Assembly (NCBI RefSeq): GCF_040081985.1
Contig: NZ_JBEBMH010000010.1
Coordinates: 178,141-242,140, forward strand
Length of the DNA stretch: 64,000 nucleotides
Source: Kumtagia yinganensis
Lineage (GTDB): Bacteria; Pseudomonadota; Alphaproteobacteria; Rhizobiales; Rhizobiaceae
Direction of reading: 5' to 3'
Shown one piece after another: positions 1 through 8,331 of this stretch (positions are counted from its first letter, which is position 1; the number at the start of each line of letters is the position of its first letter). The notes below the pieces were generated by a model. That model saw nothing but the letters and a program-made list of their open reading frames with translations, had not been told where the DNA came from and did no database searches. The position numbers and the translations under genes were made by a program.

Positions 1-750
1 TTTCTCGTCGGTGGACTCAAATACCACCTTCAGGAATTCAACCGATCCAGCGCGCGTCTCCAGTCGGGTCTGCTTTTCTTGGCTACAATTGCGTTGCTGA
101 TGCCCTCGGCGGTGGCGGAAGTCGACTCAACATCGGCGGCGGCGGTGACCCAACAGCTTAGTCTCGGCTTGGCCGTTCTGTTGATCGTCGGATACGGATT
201 AGGACTGTTGTTCTCGCTCGGTACGCACCGTGAGGTCTTTTCCGGGGCGGAGCACGCCGAGCCGGACGAAGCACCGTGGCCGATCGGACTTGCCTTGGCC
301 ACTTTGGCAGGCGTTACGGTGCTCGTGGCGCTGGTAAGCGAGGTTTTCGTCGAGTCGGTGCAGAAGGCTGCCGAAGCATTTGGGATGACCCCTGCTTTTG
401 TCGGTTTCATCGTCGTCGCACTGGTCGGCGGCGCCGCCGAAATGGCCTCGGCGTTTTCGGGCGCACGCAAGAACCGGCTCGACCTGAGCGTGGGTATTGC
501 GCTGGGGAGCGCCTCCCAAATCGCGTTGTTCGTTGCGCCCGTGCTCGTTCTGCTGAGTTACGTGGTTGGCCCATTACCGATGGACCTGCAATTCTGGCCG
601 GGTGCCGTGGTGATGGTGCTGATCGCGACCCTTACCGCGATGTTTGTCACGAACAGCGGGCGGTCGGCGTGGTTCGTCGGCGTCCTGGTATTGATGGTGT
701 ACGCAATCTTCGCCATGACGCTATACATCCTGCCGCCGGCACTACAGTGA
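1..750 (+). CDS. CaCA-family cation/proton exchanger, C-terminal part (5' end outside window)
   Basis: The frame is open from base 1, so the start lies left of the window. The visible 249 residues are almost all hydrophobic helices. They contain the second copy of the family's alpha repeat (a stretch like GFIVVALVGGAAEMASA and then GIALGSASQIALF), whose acidic residue coordinates the cation in Ca2+/H+ exchangers of the ChaA/CAX type. The protein would exchange Ca2+ (possibly Na+ or K+) for protons across the inner membrane. The next gene, 56 bp on, encodes a K+ channel, consistent with an ion-homeostasis pair. Ion specificity cannot be read from this fragment. Confidence 0.88.
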   Translation, partial: FLVGGLKYHLQEFNRSSARLQSGLLFLATIALLMPSAVAEVDSTSAAAVTQQLSLGLAVLLIVGYGLGLLFSLGTHREVFSGAEHAEPDEAPWPIGLALATLAGVTVLVALVSEVFVESVQKAAEAFGMTPAFVGFIVVALVGGAAEMASAFSGARKNRLDLSVGIALGSASQIALFVAPVLVLLSYVVGPLPMDLQFWPGAVVMVLIATLTAMFVTNSGRSAWFVGVLVLMVYAIFAMTLYILPPALQ

Positions 751-806
751 GGTCGATCTGACGTTGGGCGTTTATTGCCCCGCGAGCGACTGAAAGGCCA
801 GAGATC

Positions 807-1157
807 ATGTCGGCAGAAAACGGCAAGAAATCACCGTCAAAGCAAATGAGGCGCATATTCTTTGCCGCACTCGTCCAGCAACTCCGTGTAGTCTGGCCAA
901 TCCTATCAGGAATCGTATTTGTCATGACTGGATCAGGGCTGGTAATATGGCGCATAGCGAACTGGCGGATCGACGAGGCCCTCTACTTCACCTTCGTGAC
1001 AGGCCTCACCATCGGCTATGGCGACTTTACACCAAAACATGTTTCGGCCCGATTGCTGGCGTTGGTGATCGGTTTCGCAGGAATTGTGTTAACCGGTCTC
1101 GTTGCGGCTATCAGCGTGCAGGTTCTGAACGCGACGAACCGTGAAACGGCAGAATAA
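807..1157 (+). CDS. Small two-transmembrane potassium channel
   Basis: A 116-residue protein with the minimal K+ channel layout: a basic N terminus, TM1 at about residues 29-48, a pore helix, the selectivity filter TIGYGD at 68-73, and TM2 at about 83-104. There is no RCK/TrkA_N regulatory domain after TM2. Four subunits would form the pore in the inner membrane. The start at 807 follows AAAGGCC-type sequence and gives the usual charged N terminus. It is co-oriented with the cation exchanger just upstream. Family assignment is firm from the filter; gating is unknown. Confidence 0.9.
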   Translation: MSAENGKKSPSKQMRRIFFAALVQQLRVVWPILSGIVFVMTGSGLVIWRIANWRIDEALYFTFVTGLTIGYGDFTPKHVSARLLALVIGFAGIVLTGLVAAISVQVLNATNRETAE

Positions 1158-1578
1158 GAGGTTCAGCCCAGCCGCAACAGACTGCCGGCGTCGGCTTGGG
1201 AAGATTCATATGCGGAGTGTGCAACGATCGCTTGGGTCGGGTCATGACGATGCCCCAGCCCCGCGAAGGTCCGCTCTTTGCAGGTTCGCAGCCTGAAGCT
1301 GCCGGTCCAGATGTGATCACGTCGAGAGACTGGCTGCCGCCGCAACACATCCTGTCCCTGCTCGGCATGTTTCTTGTAAGTGGTCGGCGCCACACATCCG
1401 CTCTCGGGCGGCAACGAGATCTCGGAAGGTGGGGCGCGAAGGCGTGCTGAGGGCCATGGAACGGGCGAACGAACGTCCTTGAGCGAGCGAGTCGACAGCC
1501 CAGCCGAGGCGCGCCGCTTACCTCAAGCATACCCAACGAAATTTTTTGCGGGAAAGGCCGCTTGCTAAGTCTTTGAGA
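1158..1578. other. Non-coding stretch between K+ channel gene and integrated element
   Basis: No convincing gene is seen on either strand. The open frames here are fragments in GC-rich sequence, and one of them reads through the tRNA fragment at its end. This is chromosome flanking the left attachment site. Confidence 0.6.
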
Positions 1579-1628
1579 TTGTTTGGCTCCCCGGGCCGGA
1601 TTCGAACCAGCGACCAACCGGTTAACAG
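1579..1628. repeat. Left attachment site (attL-type), 3' fragment of tRNA-Asn
   Basis: These 50 bases are identical to 19032-19081, which form the 3' part of the intact tRNA-Asn gene. The copy includes the T arm, the 3' acceptor strand and the encoded CCA (read on the minus strand) but stops in the anticodon loop, so it cannot make a tRNA. It is the displaced original 3' end of the target gene, left when the element recombined into it. The integrase gene begins 176 bp to the right. Confidence 0.93.
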
Positions 1629-1759
1629 AGGCTTTCCATCGCGCCACAGTGCGACAAGCCGCGACTGCCTGAGACGCTTAAATCCTTGCTACACAATGGT
1701 TTAACTGTGCATGGTGTTGCACTGCGTCGCAATGGGTATCGACAAAGCGCATGTTCTGG

Positions 1760-1779
1760 CGTACCTATTTCCGTACCTA
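1760..1779. promoter_or_regulatory. Pair of integrase arm-type site candidates, left end
   Basis: The octamer cgtaccta occurs at 1760-1767 and again at 1772-1779, a 12-bp step, just upstream of the integrase start. The same octamer occurs as a pair near the other end of the element at 18971-18978 and 18982-18989. Paired direct repeats inside both ends of a tyrosine-integrase element are the usual layout of arm-type binding sites. Function is inferred from position and repetition. Confidence 0.55.
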
Positions 1780-1804
1780 AGCGGAACCGGTTGGTTGCTG
1801 GACA

Positions 1805-3076
1805 ATGCCGACGATCGAACTCACCGACAGATTTTGCGCCGCTGCCAAGCCCATCGAAGGGAAACAGACGGACTATTTTGACACTGTCATCAAGGGGCTT
1901 TCGCTGCGGACATCCCCCGCCGGCACGAAAGCATTTTATCTGAACTACACCCGCCCTTTGGACGGCAAGAGGGCCAGGATGAAGCTCGGGCGATATCCCG
2001 AGATCAAGCTCGGTAAGGCTCGGGAGAAAGCCAGAGAAGCGCGCGGCGGTATCGGCGACGGTCAAGACCCGCTGGTCGAGAAACGCGCCCTCGCCGCCTC
2101 CCAGAGTGTGCGCGACCTCGTCGACAACTACATTGCGCGCCACGCATCGACAAAGCGCTCGGGCGACGAGATAGCGCGTCGGCTCCGTAAGAATGTCAGT
2201 GACGAGGTCGGCGACATCAAACTGTCCGAACTGCACCGGCGCGACATCACCCAATGCATTGACGCCGTGAAAGATCGTGGCGCCCACGTCGAAGCCAATC
2301 GCATCTTTGAGGACATCCGGGCGATGGTGCGATGGGCGCGAGGCCGTGGCGATCTCGACCATAATCTGACTGAGGGGATGAAGAAGCCTACGGAGACGAC
2401 CGAACGCGACCGCGTGCTCGACGCCGACGAGATCAAAACCATGTGGGCCTCTCTCCCCGACGCCGACATGCGCGAGTCGACCCGCCGGGTGATCCGGCTC
2501 TGCCTGATAACAGGCCAGCGTGTCGGCGAAGTTTCTGGCATGTCTCGGAAAGAGCTTGATCTGGCAAAAGGCATTTGGACGATCCCGCCCGAGAGGTCGA
2601 AGAACAAGCACGAACATGTCGTTCCCCTGCCCTCAATGGCTATCGAAATCATCAAAAGCCAACTGGGCGACGCCGAGGCTCTCGCCGAGCGTAAGGAACG
2701 AGCGGTCTCGGATTTCGTGTTCCCTGGCCCTGGCGCCCGCGCTGCCGTTACCGGTGCAGCTATAGCCAAGGCCATCAAGCGTGAAGAGACGACCAAACGC
2801 GGCACAGCGAAGATTATGGGCGTGGCACCTTGGACATGCCACGATCTGCGCCGCACCGCCGCGACGCATATGGAAGAATTGGGCATCTCGCCCTTCGTGA
2901 TCGGCCACGTCCTGAACCACGTCAGTTCGACCAGGGCGAGCATCACCAGCCGCGTCTATGCGCGGTACACCTACGACCGGGAAAAGCGGGAGGCGCTGGA
3001 GACTTGGGCCGACCGACTCGCCGGCATCCTCGAAGGTACGAGTGCTGACATCCTTCATCTTGCCTCAAGGAGATAG
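1805..3076 (+). CDS. P4-type tyrosine integrase of the tRNA-Asn element
   Basis: A 423-residue protein with the full P4-family layout: an N-terminal DUF4102 arm-binding domain (about 1-90, ending in the RYPEIKLGKAR segment), a core-binding helical domain (about 100-200), and the catalytic domain. Visible catalytic residues are the first Arg in ITGQRVGEV (R239), the box HDLRRTAATHM (H346, R349), the second His in GHVLNH (about 368-372), and the tyrosine cluster VYARYTY (385-390) that supplies the nucleophile. It would catalyse integration and excision between the 50-bp tRNA-Asn repeats. It starts 26 bp after the left arm-type repeats, so integrase binding could also control its own transcription. 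Full length, no damage seen. Confidence 0.95.
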   Translation: MPTIELTDRFCAAAKPIEGKQTDYFDTVIKGLSLRTSPAGTKAFYLNYTRPLDGKRARMKLGRYPEIKLGKAREKAREARGGIGDGQDPLVEKRALAASQSVRDLVDNYIARHASTKRSGDEIARRLRKNVSDEVGDIKLSELHRRDITQCIDAVKDRGAHVEANRIFEDIRAMVRWARGRGDLDHNLTEGMKKPTETTERDRVLDADEIKTMWASLPDADMRESTRRVIRLCLITGQRVGEVSGMSRKELDLAKGIWTIPPERSKNKHEHVVPLPSMAIEIIKSQLGDAEALAERKERAVSDFVFPGPGARAAVTGAAIAKAIKREETTKRGTAKIMGVAPWTCHDLRRTAATHMEELGISPFVIGHVLNHVSSTRASITSRVYARYTYDREKREALETWADRLAGILEGTSADILHLASRR

Positions 3077-3078
3077 GA

Positions 3079-3327
3079 ATGGCCGCCGGCGATCCCGTCC
3101 ACGAGTTTCTTGCCGACCATCCGTGGCTGAAGGAAGCCGGAGCTTCGGAGCGGTCGCTTCGATTCAATCTGATGTGCGACACGGGCTTGGAGATCGACAC
3201 CGCGCTTCAGGACGACGATCCTAAACGTTACCGCTTCACCGGCGAGCACCCTGAGAGGGTTGTTGAACGAGCACAAAACGGAGATCGCGTCGCGCATCAG
3301 GCCTTATGCGACGGGCCGCCAGACTGA
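3079..3327 (+). CDS. Hypothetical protein downstream of integrase
   Basis: 82 residues, starting two bases after the integrase stop with a good AAGGAGA Shine-Dalgarno, so it is probably co-transcribed. Polar, with no membrane segment or recognised motif. It contains the phrase LADHPWLKEAG and an acidic middle. Family not recognised. A role in excision control is possible from position only. Confidence 0.6.
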   Translation: MAAGDPVHEFLADHPWLKEAGASERSLRFNLMCDTGLEIDTALQDDDPKRYRFTGEHPERVVERAQNGDRVAHQALCDGPPD

Positions 3328-3332
3328 CAGAA

Positions 3333-3662
3333 ATGCGTGAGCGTCTGCCCCTGGCTTTGCAGCAGTACATCGTAGCTTCAGCATCAACACCGCAAAAGTT
3401 TCGGCGCGGTCGCCATCCAATCAGCCACGTGCATCGCGATGACGCAATTTTCCATGCTGTTGAACTGGCGGTAGATCAAGGGCTGGCGCCGACCAGAAAC
3501 GAGGCGTCCGTGGAACGTTGCTCTGCCTGTTCACATGTAAGCGCTTCGTTGTCATCACTCGGACTGTCGATGTCCGAGCGCACCATAGAGACTATATGGT
3601 CTAAGGTGCGCGAAGTTCGGCGGAAGGCCGGCTTCCGCATTTATAGCGACGGCTTGTCCTGA
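3333..3662 (+). CDS. Hypothetical protein
   Basis: About 109 residues from the ATG at 3333 (an ATG at 3306, overlapping the previous gene, would add nine). The middle has a basic stretch FRRGRHPISHVHRDDA followed by regular helices, and the C terminus (ERTIETIWSKVREVRRKAG) looks like an amphipathic basic helix. A nucleic-acid-associated role is possible but no family is recognised. It sits between the integrase and the AlpA-like regulator on the same strand. Confidence 0.5.
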   Translation: MRERLPLALQQYIVASASTPQKFRRGRHPISHVHRDDAIFHAVELAVDQGLAPTRNEASVERCSACSHVSASLSSLGLSMSERTIETIWSKVREVRRKAGFRIYSDGLS

Positions 3663-3745
3663 ACTAATACGGTTTTTGTTCAGTACGACATCCGAGTGCA
3701 GCAGTCCGAAATTCCATGCGTCAACACGAACGCAAAGGAGCGGAC

Positions 3746-3964
3746 ATGCGCCAAGACGCATTTTCCGAGCTGGTCGACGAGACCACCGCCTGCCGGATTA
3801 TTGGCGGCGAAGATACCCCTATCCATCGCTCTACCCTTTGGCGCGGCATCAATGCCGGCCGCTTCCCCAAGCCGCTTAAAGTAGGACCCGGCACCAATCG
3901 TTGGCCGGTCTCTGAACTTGTAGCCGTTCTGGAAAAGGCCGCGGCCGAGCGGAAGGCCGCCTAA
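3746..3964 (+). CDS. AlpA-like helix-turn-helix regulator / excisionase
   Basis: 72 residues from the ATG at 3746, chosen over the ATG at 3716 because AAGGAG lies 7 bases upstream of it. The sequence follows the AlpA/Phage_AlpA pattern: an acidic start, then HRSTLWRGINAGRFPKPLKVGPGTNRWPVSELVAVLEK, a winged HTH in which RSTLWRGI is the recognition helix and NRWPVSEL the wing and last helix. In P4-type elements such proteins activate integrase expression or act as excisionase. Here it lies next to the integrase and leads the replication-like genes. Confidence 0.85.
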   Translation: MRQDAFSELVDETTACRIIGGEDTPIHRSTLWRGINAGRFPKPLKVGPGTNRWPVSELVAVLEKAAAERKAA

Positions 3965-3968
3965 GACG

Positions 3969-4175
3969 ATGAGCCTCGCAAATGCGAACGGCCTGGCTGG
4001 TGACCAGGCCGTCGCGGTTTCCTTCGTAGCGTGGCAGCATGAAGAAGAAGCCGAAATTACCGAAAACATCCTTGATCTGCAAGCCGCCGCCATTCGCCGG
4101 CGGTTCAGCGTTTCCTCCGAACTTGCACTCGCCGTCGCCTCCCTCGCCTTCCACTCCAGGAGGGTCGGCCAATGA
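3969..4175 (+). CDS. Small hypothetical protein
   Basis: 68 residues, mostly helical, ending in an ATGA overlap with the next gene (its stop at 4173-4175 and the next start at 4172), which argues that it is translated. No known domain. Begins 4 bp after the AlpA-like gene. Confidence 0.6.
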   Translation: MSLANANGLAGDQAVAVSFVAWQHEEEAEITENILDLQAAAIRRRFSVSSELALAVASLAFHSRRVGQ

Positions 4176-5461
4176 ACGGCAAGCTCTCCGCCCGCATACG
4201 CGAATTTAAGAACGGCCACTCGACCACACTGAACGACCTGACGGTCCTGGCCGCGCAAAACGATCCCTACCGCGTCGACACGCCAGCCGGCCACCGCGAC
4301 GCGCAATGGTTTCTGGAGCAATTCGAGAAAGCTATCGGCGCCCGCGAATCTATCCACCTTCGCGGGCTGCACTACGCAATCGTCGCCCGAGGCGATGTCA
4401 AAAAACCTAATGGCCAACTGTACAGAAATACCGACGCCGACTGGTCGTGGTTGCAAGTCTTCCCTGCCAAGGCCGCACGCTGGCTCGGATATATCGACTT
4501 CGAGAAGGTCCGAGACCAGCGTAACGACCCGCCGGTGGTCCATAGGGCGGATGCAAGTTCGCCGGAAGCCTGCATCATCCCCGGCGAACTTAGCTTCACG
4601 CTGCCCGATGTCGACGACATAGATCCGATTGTCTACGCCAGAAATTTCGAGGGCCGGCAGCCGTACCACCTTGTGATCTTCGGCGAGAAATCCTCGCTCG
4701 CCGAGGTCGCGCTGCCGATCGCAAAGCGCTACGGCGCCGATGTCTATCTGCCGGCCGGCGAGTTGACCGACAGCCTGGTCCACAAGATGGCCAGCGACGC
4801 GGCTTCCGATGGTCGGCCGATGCGGGTCTTCACCTTGGCCGACTGTGACCCGGCTGGCCATCAGATGCCGGTCAGCATCGGCCGCAAGTTGCAAGCGTTC
4901 CGCGACTTGAAGTTCCACGACCTTGATTTCGAGGTCCGCCAGATCGGGCTGACTGTCGAACAAGTCAAGGAACTCGAATTGCCGTCGACACCGCTGAAGG
5001 AATCGGAACGGCGGGCGGATCGGTGGAGATCAGCATTCGGTGTCGAGCAGACCGAGATCGACGCTCTTGCCCAACTGCGCCCCGACGTTCTTCGGCAGAT
5101 CGTCGATGATGCGTTGAAGCCCTTCCACGACAACACCCTGTCGTGGCGAGTCCTGGCGGCTAAAAATGATTGGCAGGAAGAAGCCCAAGGCGTTCTCGAC
5201 GATAACGTCGACCAGCGAATGCTGGACCACTTGCGCCGCATGGCTGAACACCGGCTTGGCGAGCTTCAGAAGCAGATCGACCATATCAAGGACGAGCTGC
5301 ACGTCGGTATCCCGGACGGAATCGAACTCCCGGACATTGTGATCCCGGAAGCGGTGATCGACGAAAATTTCCATAGCAAGCCATTGGTTTCTTCGCGCTG
5401 GTCATGGCGTGAGCAGACCGCCGCGCTGAAGGCGCACAAGAGCTACGGAGGTGAGGAATGA
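4172..5461 (+). CDS. Toprim-domain protein related to topoisomerase VI subunit A / Spo11
   Basis: 429 residues. The N-terminal half has a winged-helix-like segment with the pattern LRGLHYAIVARG (61-73), then YRNTDADWSWL and RWLGYIDFEKVRDQRN. In topo VI-A/Spo11 relatives the Tyr in the comparable place (Y68 here) attacks DNA. The second half is a Toprim domain: a glutamate in VIFGEKSSL (E172) and the DxD pair in LADCDPAGHQM (D224, D226), which bind Mg2+. Spo11/topo-VI-A-like proteins without a B subunit are known from mobile elements. No GHKL ATPase (topo VI-B) gene is near. It likely acts on DNA in element replication, packaging or recombination, beside a DUF3631 ATPase; the exact reaction is unknown. 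Confidence 0.78.
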   Translation: MNGKLSARIREFKNGHSTTLNDLTVLAAQNDPYRVDTPAGHRDAQWFLEQFEKAIGARESIHLRGLHYAIVARGDVKKPNGQLYRNTDADWSWLQVFPAKAARWLGYIDFEKVRDQRNDPPVVHRADASSPEACIIPGELSFTLPDVDDIDPIVYARNFEGRQPYHLVIFGEKSSLAEVALPIAKRYGADVYLPAGELTDSLVHKMASDAASDGRPMRVFTLADCDPAGHQMPVSIGRKLQAFRDLKFHDLDFEVRQIGLTVEQVKELELPSTPLKESERRADRWRSAFGVEQTEIDALAQLRPDVLRQIVDDALKPFHDNTLSWRVLAAKNDWQEEAQGVLDDNVDQRMLDHLRRMAEHRLGELQKQIDHIKDELHVGIPDGIELPDIVIPEAVIDENFHSKPLVSSRWSWREQTAALKAHKSYGGEE

Positions 5462-5733
5462 CCCGTCACGCCTCCCTCCCCACGACCGAGCAAATCTTTA
5501 TCGAGCGGGCTGTCCGCCACGTACACCGGGCGCGCGGCCATCTCCTGGCGGCTTCTATCGCCGTCGAAGTCGCGGGCTTTGAATGCGTGGCCATCGACAA
5601 CCTGCACGCCGATACCACCGACCTGCTCGACGATTGGCGCGGCCGGCGCCGGCCGCCGGCTGTCGAGAATCTTCCCAGCCATATCACAGACGCCGCCGCC
5701 GACTGGCGCCGCCAGAACCGGAGGACATACTGA
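5458..5733 (+). CDS. Small hypothetical protein between Toprim and DUF3631 genes
   Basis: 91 residues, overlapping the upstream gene by ATGA and the downstream gene by TGATG, so translation of all three is probably coupled. Basic and arginine-rich at the C terminus (DWRGRRRPP and DWRRQNRR), which would suit nucleic-acid binding. Family not recognised. Confidence 0.65.
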   Translation: MTRHASLPTTEQIFIERAVRHVHRARGHLLAASIAVEVAGFECVAIDNLHADTTDLLDDWRGRRRPPAVENLPSHITDAAADWRRQNRRTY

Positions 5734-6899
5734 TGAACTTCATCCACAAGGATCCGGTGGCGGAGCGCATGTCGGCCACCGACCCCGCCGAAATTCTTGA
5801 AGACGTGTTCGCCTTTCTGGGCCGGTTTGTTTCCTATCCCGATGAAGCGTCGCACGTCGCGCATACCCTCTGGATCGCTCATGCGCACTCGATGGACGCA
5901 TGGGAGGCGACGCCCCGGATTGCCTTCCTGTCGCCAGAACCCGCATCGGGGAAAACGCGGGCGCTGGAAATCTCGGAGTTGCTCGTGCCGCGGCCAGTCG
6001 AGGCCGTGAACGTCACGCCGGCCTACTTGTTTCGCAAGGTTGCCGATCCCCAGGGCCGCCCGACCATCTTGTTCGACGAGGTCGACACGGTGTTCGGCCC
6101 GAAGGCCAAGGATAACGAGGAAATCCGGGGATTGCTGAACGCCGGTCACCGTCAAGGCGCAGTTGCCGGCCGCTGCGTCGTGCGCGGAAAGATCGTCGAG
6201 ACGGAGGAAATCCCCGCCTATTGCGCGGTGGCGCTCGCCGGCTTGGGCGATTTGCCGGATACGATTTTGACCCGCAGCGTCATCGTTCAAATGCGCCGCC
6301 GCGCGCCGGACGAACACGTCGAACCTTACCGCCGTCGCGTCCATGCACACCAAGGCCGTGAGATACGTGACCGGCTCGCCGCCTGGTGCGTGTCTGTCGT
6401 AGACACCTTGGCCGACAGCTTTCCCGAGATGCCGGCGGGTGTGGAGGACAGGGCGGCGGATGTCTGGGAACCTCTTCTTGCAGTTGCCGACGAAGTCGGA
6501 GGTGAGTGGCCGGCGCGAGCGCGTGTGGCCTGTGTGACGCTTGTGACGGCTTCTAAGGAGGGCACACCCAGCCTTGGAATCCGACTCCTTGCCGACCTTA
6601 AAGCCGTTTTCGGAGATTCGGAGGTTCTCTCGACGAAGACCATCCTGGACATGCTGGTCACCATGCCGGAGTCGCCGTGGGCCGACATCAGGGGAAAACC
6701 GCTTAACGACACCGGACTCGCCAAGCGCCTGAAGGGGTACAGCGTCAATTCCAAGACGATCCGGATCGGCGAGTGGACTGGCAAAGGCTACTCGGCTTCT
6801 GACTTCTACGACGCATGGCGCCGATATGTGTCTGTGTCCCCCCATGAAGCCGTCACACCCGTCACAAGCGGCACATTTGGCCACGAGGAAGTCTATTGA
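5733..6899 (+). CDS. DUF3631 P-loop ATPase (phage/plasmid primase-helicase associated)
   Basis: 388 residues from the ATG at 5733, which overlaps the previous stop and has GGAGGA upstream; a longer in-frame start lies inside the previous gene and is less likely. Walker A is the variant SPEPASGKTRAL (68-79, K74) and Walker B is TILFDEVDTVFG (111-122). A sensor-like region PAYCAVALAGLGDLPDTILTRSV follows, then a DUF3631 helical C terminus. The family forms the ATPase part of replication proteins of phages, plasmids and islands. With the Toprim protein it makes a compact replication or DNA-processing module. No separate primase polymerase domain is seen here. Confidence 0.85.
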   Translation: MNFIHKDPVAERMSATDPAEILEDVFAFLGRFVSYPDEASHVAHTLWIAHAHSMDAWEATPRIAFLSPEPASGKTRALEISELLVPRPVEAVNVTPAYLFRKVADPQGRPTILFDEVDTVFGPKAKDNEEIRGLLNAGHRQGAVAGRCVVRGKIVETEEIPAYCAVALAGLGDLPDTILTRSVIVQMRRRAPDEHVEPYRRRVHAHQGREIRDRLAAWCVSVVDTLADSFPEMPAGVEDRAADVWEPLLAVADEVGGEWPARARVACVTLVTASKEGTPSLGIRLLADLKAVFGDSEVLSTKTILDMLVTMPESPWADIRGKPLNDTGLAKRLKGYSVNSKTIRIGEWTGKGYSASDFYDAWRRYVSVSPHEAVTPVTSGTFGHEEVY

Positions 6900-7174
6900 G
6901 CCCGGCCGATCGTCAGCGGGCGTATCGGAAACGCATCCGGCGGCATCAGGGCGTGCTGCGTGTCGTCATCGACCTGTTCGGCTTCGCCGACGCGCTGATC
7001 GAGGCGGGCGAACTCTCTGAGGCCGAGACACAGAGCCGGAACCATCTCGAAGCCAAGGCGGCGCAAATCATCGAGCGGTGGCAGAAATCCGTTATGCGTA
7101 ACGCCGAACCGCCTTCGGCACGCGGTAAATTGTCATCAACGTCAACCCGAGAGACCAAAGCCGATGCTGGCTAG
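6896..7174 (+). CDS. Small hypothetical protein
   Basis: 92 residues beginning at a TTG (6896) that overlaps the upstream TGA as TTGA. The N terminus is strongly basic (RQRAYRKRIRRHQG), then a helix VLRVVIDLFGFADALIEAG and an acidic helix. Possibly DNA-associated; no family recognised. Confidence 0.6.
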   Translation: MSPADRQRAYRKRIRRHQGVLRVVIDLFGFADALIEAGELSEAETQSRNHLEAKAAQIIERWQKSVMRNAEPPSARGKLSSTSTRETKADAG

Positions 7175-7691
7175 ACTTGATCAACCGCCTCGCCCCGAGA
7201 TCGTCCTGCCGACGAAGCTTGTCCGGGCAGAACAGGAACTCGCCGCCGCCCGAGCCGAGCGCGAACGCCTTCGCACCGAAAGCGCACCGATGCGCGCCTA
7301 CGTCGCGTCGACACAGGATCGGGAAGTCACAAAGCAGCTTGCCAAGATCGATGTGCAGATCGCGGCGGTAGAGGAAACCATCGTCAGGGCGCGCGTCGCC
7401 CGCGCAAAGCTGGTCCGCGACTTCTCGCCGGAAGTCGACAGGCAGTTGCACCCATGGGCCGCACGGCAGGCTCGCCGCCTTCTGTCCGCGCTCAATGAGG
7501 CAACCGCCGCGCTGGCCGAACTGCAGAGTTGCCAGCCGTATTGCGTTGCGCCTCACTTCGCCAACGCCGCCTCGCAGCCGCACAAGGACGTGTCGCGCAT
7601 CATGGCGAAGATCGGCCAAGTTGATTCGAAGCCGCTGGCGTCTTTGAGCGCGTGGGCAGCCGAGTTCCTTCCGGAGCAGGAGCGCGGCTGA
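7164..7691 (+). CDS. Coiled-coil hypothetical protein
   Basis: 175 residues. Residues about 18-85 form a long heptad-rich helix (AEQELAAARAERERLRTES and onward), and a second helix follows near 95-118. No enzyme motif. It precedes the prohead-protease-like gene by one base, where phage genomes often keep scaffold or small structural genes, so a scaffold-like or packaging-accessory role is conceivable but unproven. Confidence 0.6.
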   Translation: MLARLDQPPRPEIVLPTKLVRAEQELAAARAERERLRTESAPMRAYVASTQDREVTKQLAKIDVQIAAVEETIVRARVARAKLVRDFSPEVDRQLHPWAARQARRLLSALNEATAALAELQSCQPYCVAPHFANAASQPHKDVSRIMAKIGQVDSKPLASLSAWAAEFLPEQERG

Positions 7692-7692
7692 C

Positions 7693-8331
7693 ATGAAGGT
7701 CAACGGGTACGCGCTGCCTTGGAACAAGGCCATCCAGATCGACGGCCTTCGGGAAATGGTTCGGCCCAACGCCGTACGTATCGACGCGCGGAATGTCCGA
7801 TTGTGTTTCATGCATGAGGGGCATGACTATCCCCTAGCGCAAACGGCGAACGGCACACTGCAACTCTGGAACGATGCGTTCGGCCTGGCTTGGGCGGCAG
7901 ACGTTGACGATGCAGTTGGCTGGAAGCGAGCGGCGCTGCGCACCATCGGTGACGGCAGCACATCCGATTGCAGCGTGAACTTCACCTTTCTGCAATGCAA
8001 TGAACGCGACGGCCTCAGAGTCATAGAAGCCGCCGACATCGATCATGTTGCCATTTGCGCGCGCCTTAACGGAGCGTACGGCGACGAAGGGGCCAACTGC
8101 TGGCTCGAAGATAGGCCGAGCGATGCTTTCACTCGGCGACTAGCGCAGCGATGGGCGGCAGGTGCATCGAACAGGGTGAATTCTCCGCGCCCTGCACCTT
8201 CTGCCCGTCCTGCATGGGCGGCGAGGTCAGTAGCGTCATCGACAGCGCGTCTGGCCTCGCCTGCCTCCTCATACCGAGGCCAAGCGCCAGCGAGCGTCGA
8301 CCGCGTCCTGGCCATGTGGGGCAAGATATGA
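7693..8331 (+). CDS. Prohead protease-like protein (HK97 type, S78/U35)
   Basis: 212 residues. The first ~140 fit the HK97 prohead protease fold: an N-terminal strand GYALPWNK, a core His in FMHEGHDYPLAQ (H41 or H44), the catalytic-serine segment CSVNFTF (S94), and the closing IDHVAICARLNGAYGDEG. In phages this enzyme trims scaffold and capsid protein during head maturation. Here no capsid gene follows. The C-terminal ~60 residues are Ala/Ser/Arg-rich and overlap another frame (8151-8438), so the true end of the gene may differ. Assignment is by pattern recognition and needs a profile search. Confidence 0.68.
   Translation: MKVNGYALPWNKAIQIDGLREMVRPNAVRIDARNVRLCFMHEGHDYPLAQTANGTLQLWNDAFGLAWAADVDDAVGWKRAALRTIGDGSTSDCSVNFTFLQCNERDGLRVIEAADIDHVAICARLNGAYGDEGANCWLEDRPSDAFTRRLAQRWAAGASNRVNSPRPAPSARPAWAARSVASSTARLASPASSYRGQAPASVDRVLAMWGKI

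Noticed and set aside
1111..1647. Minus-strand frame of 178 codons
   Set aside because: It reads through the tRNA-Asn fragment and has no protein-like pattern.
4172..5461. Interpretation of the Toprim protein as a DnaG-type primase
   Set aside because: No zinc-binding domain or DnaG core motifs precede the Toprim part; the N-terminal segment fits the topo VI-A-like group better.
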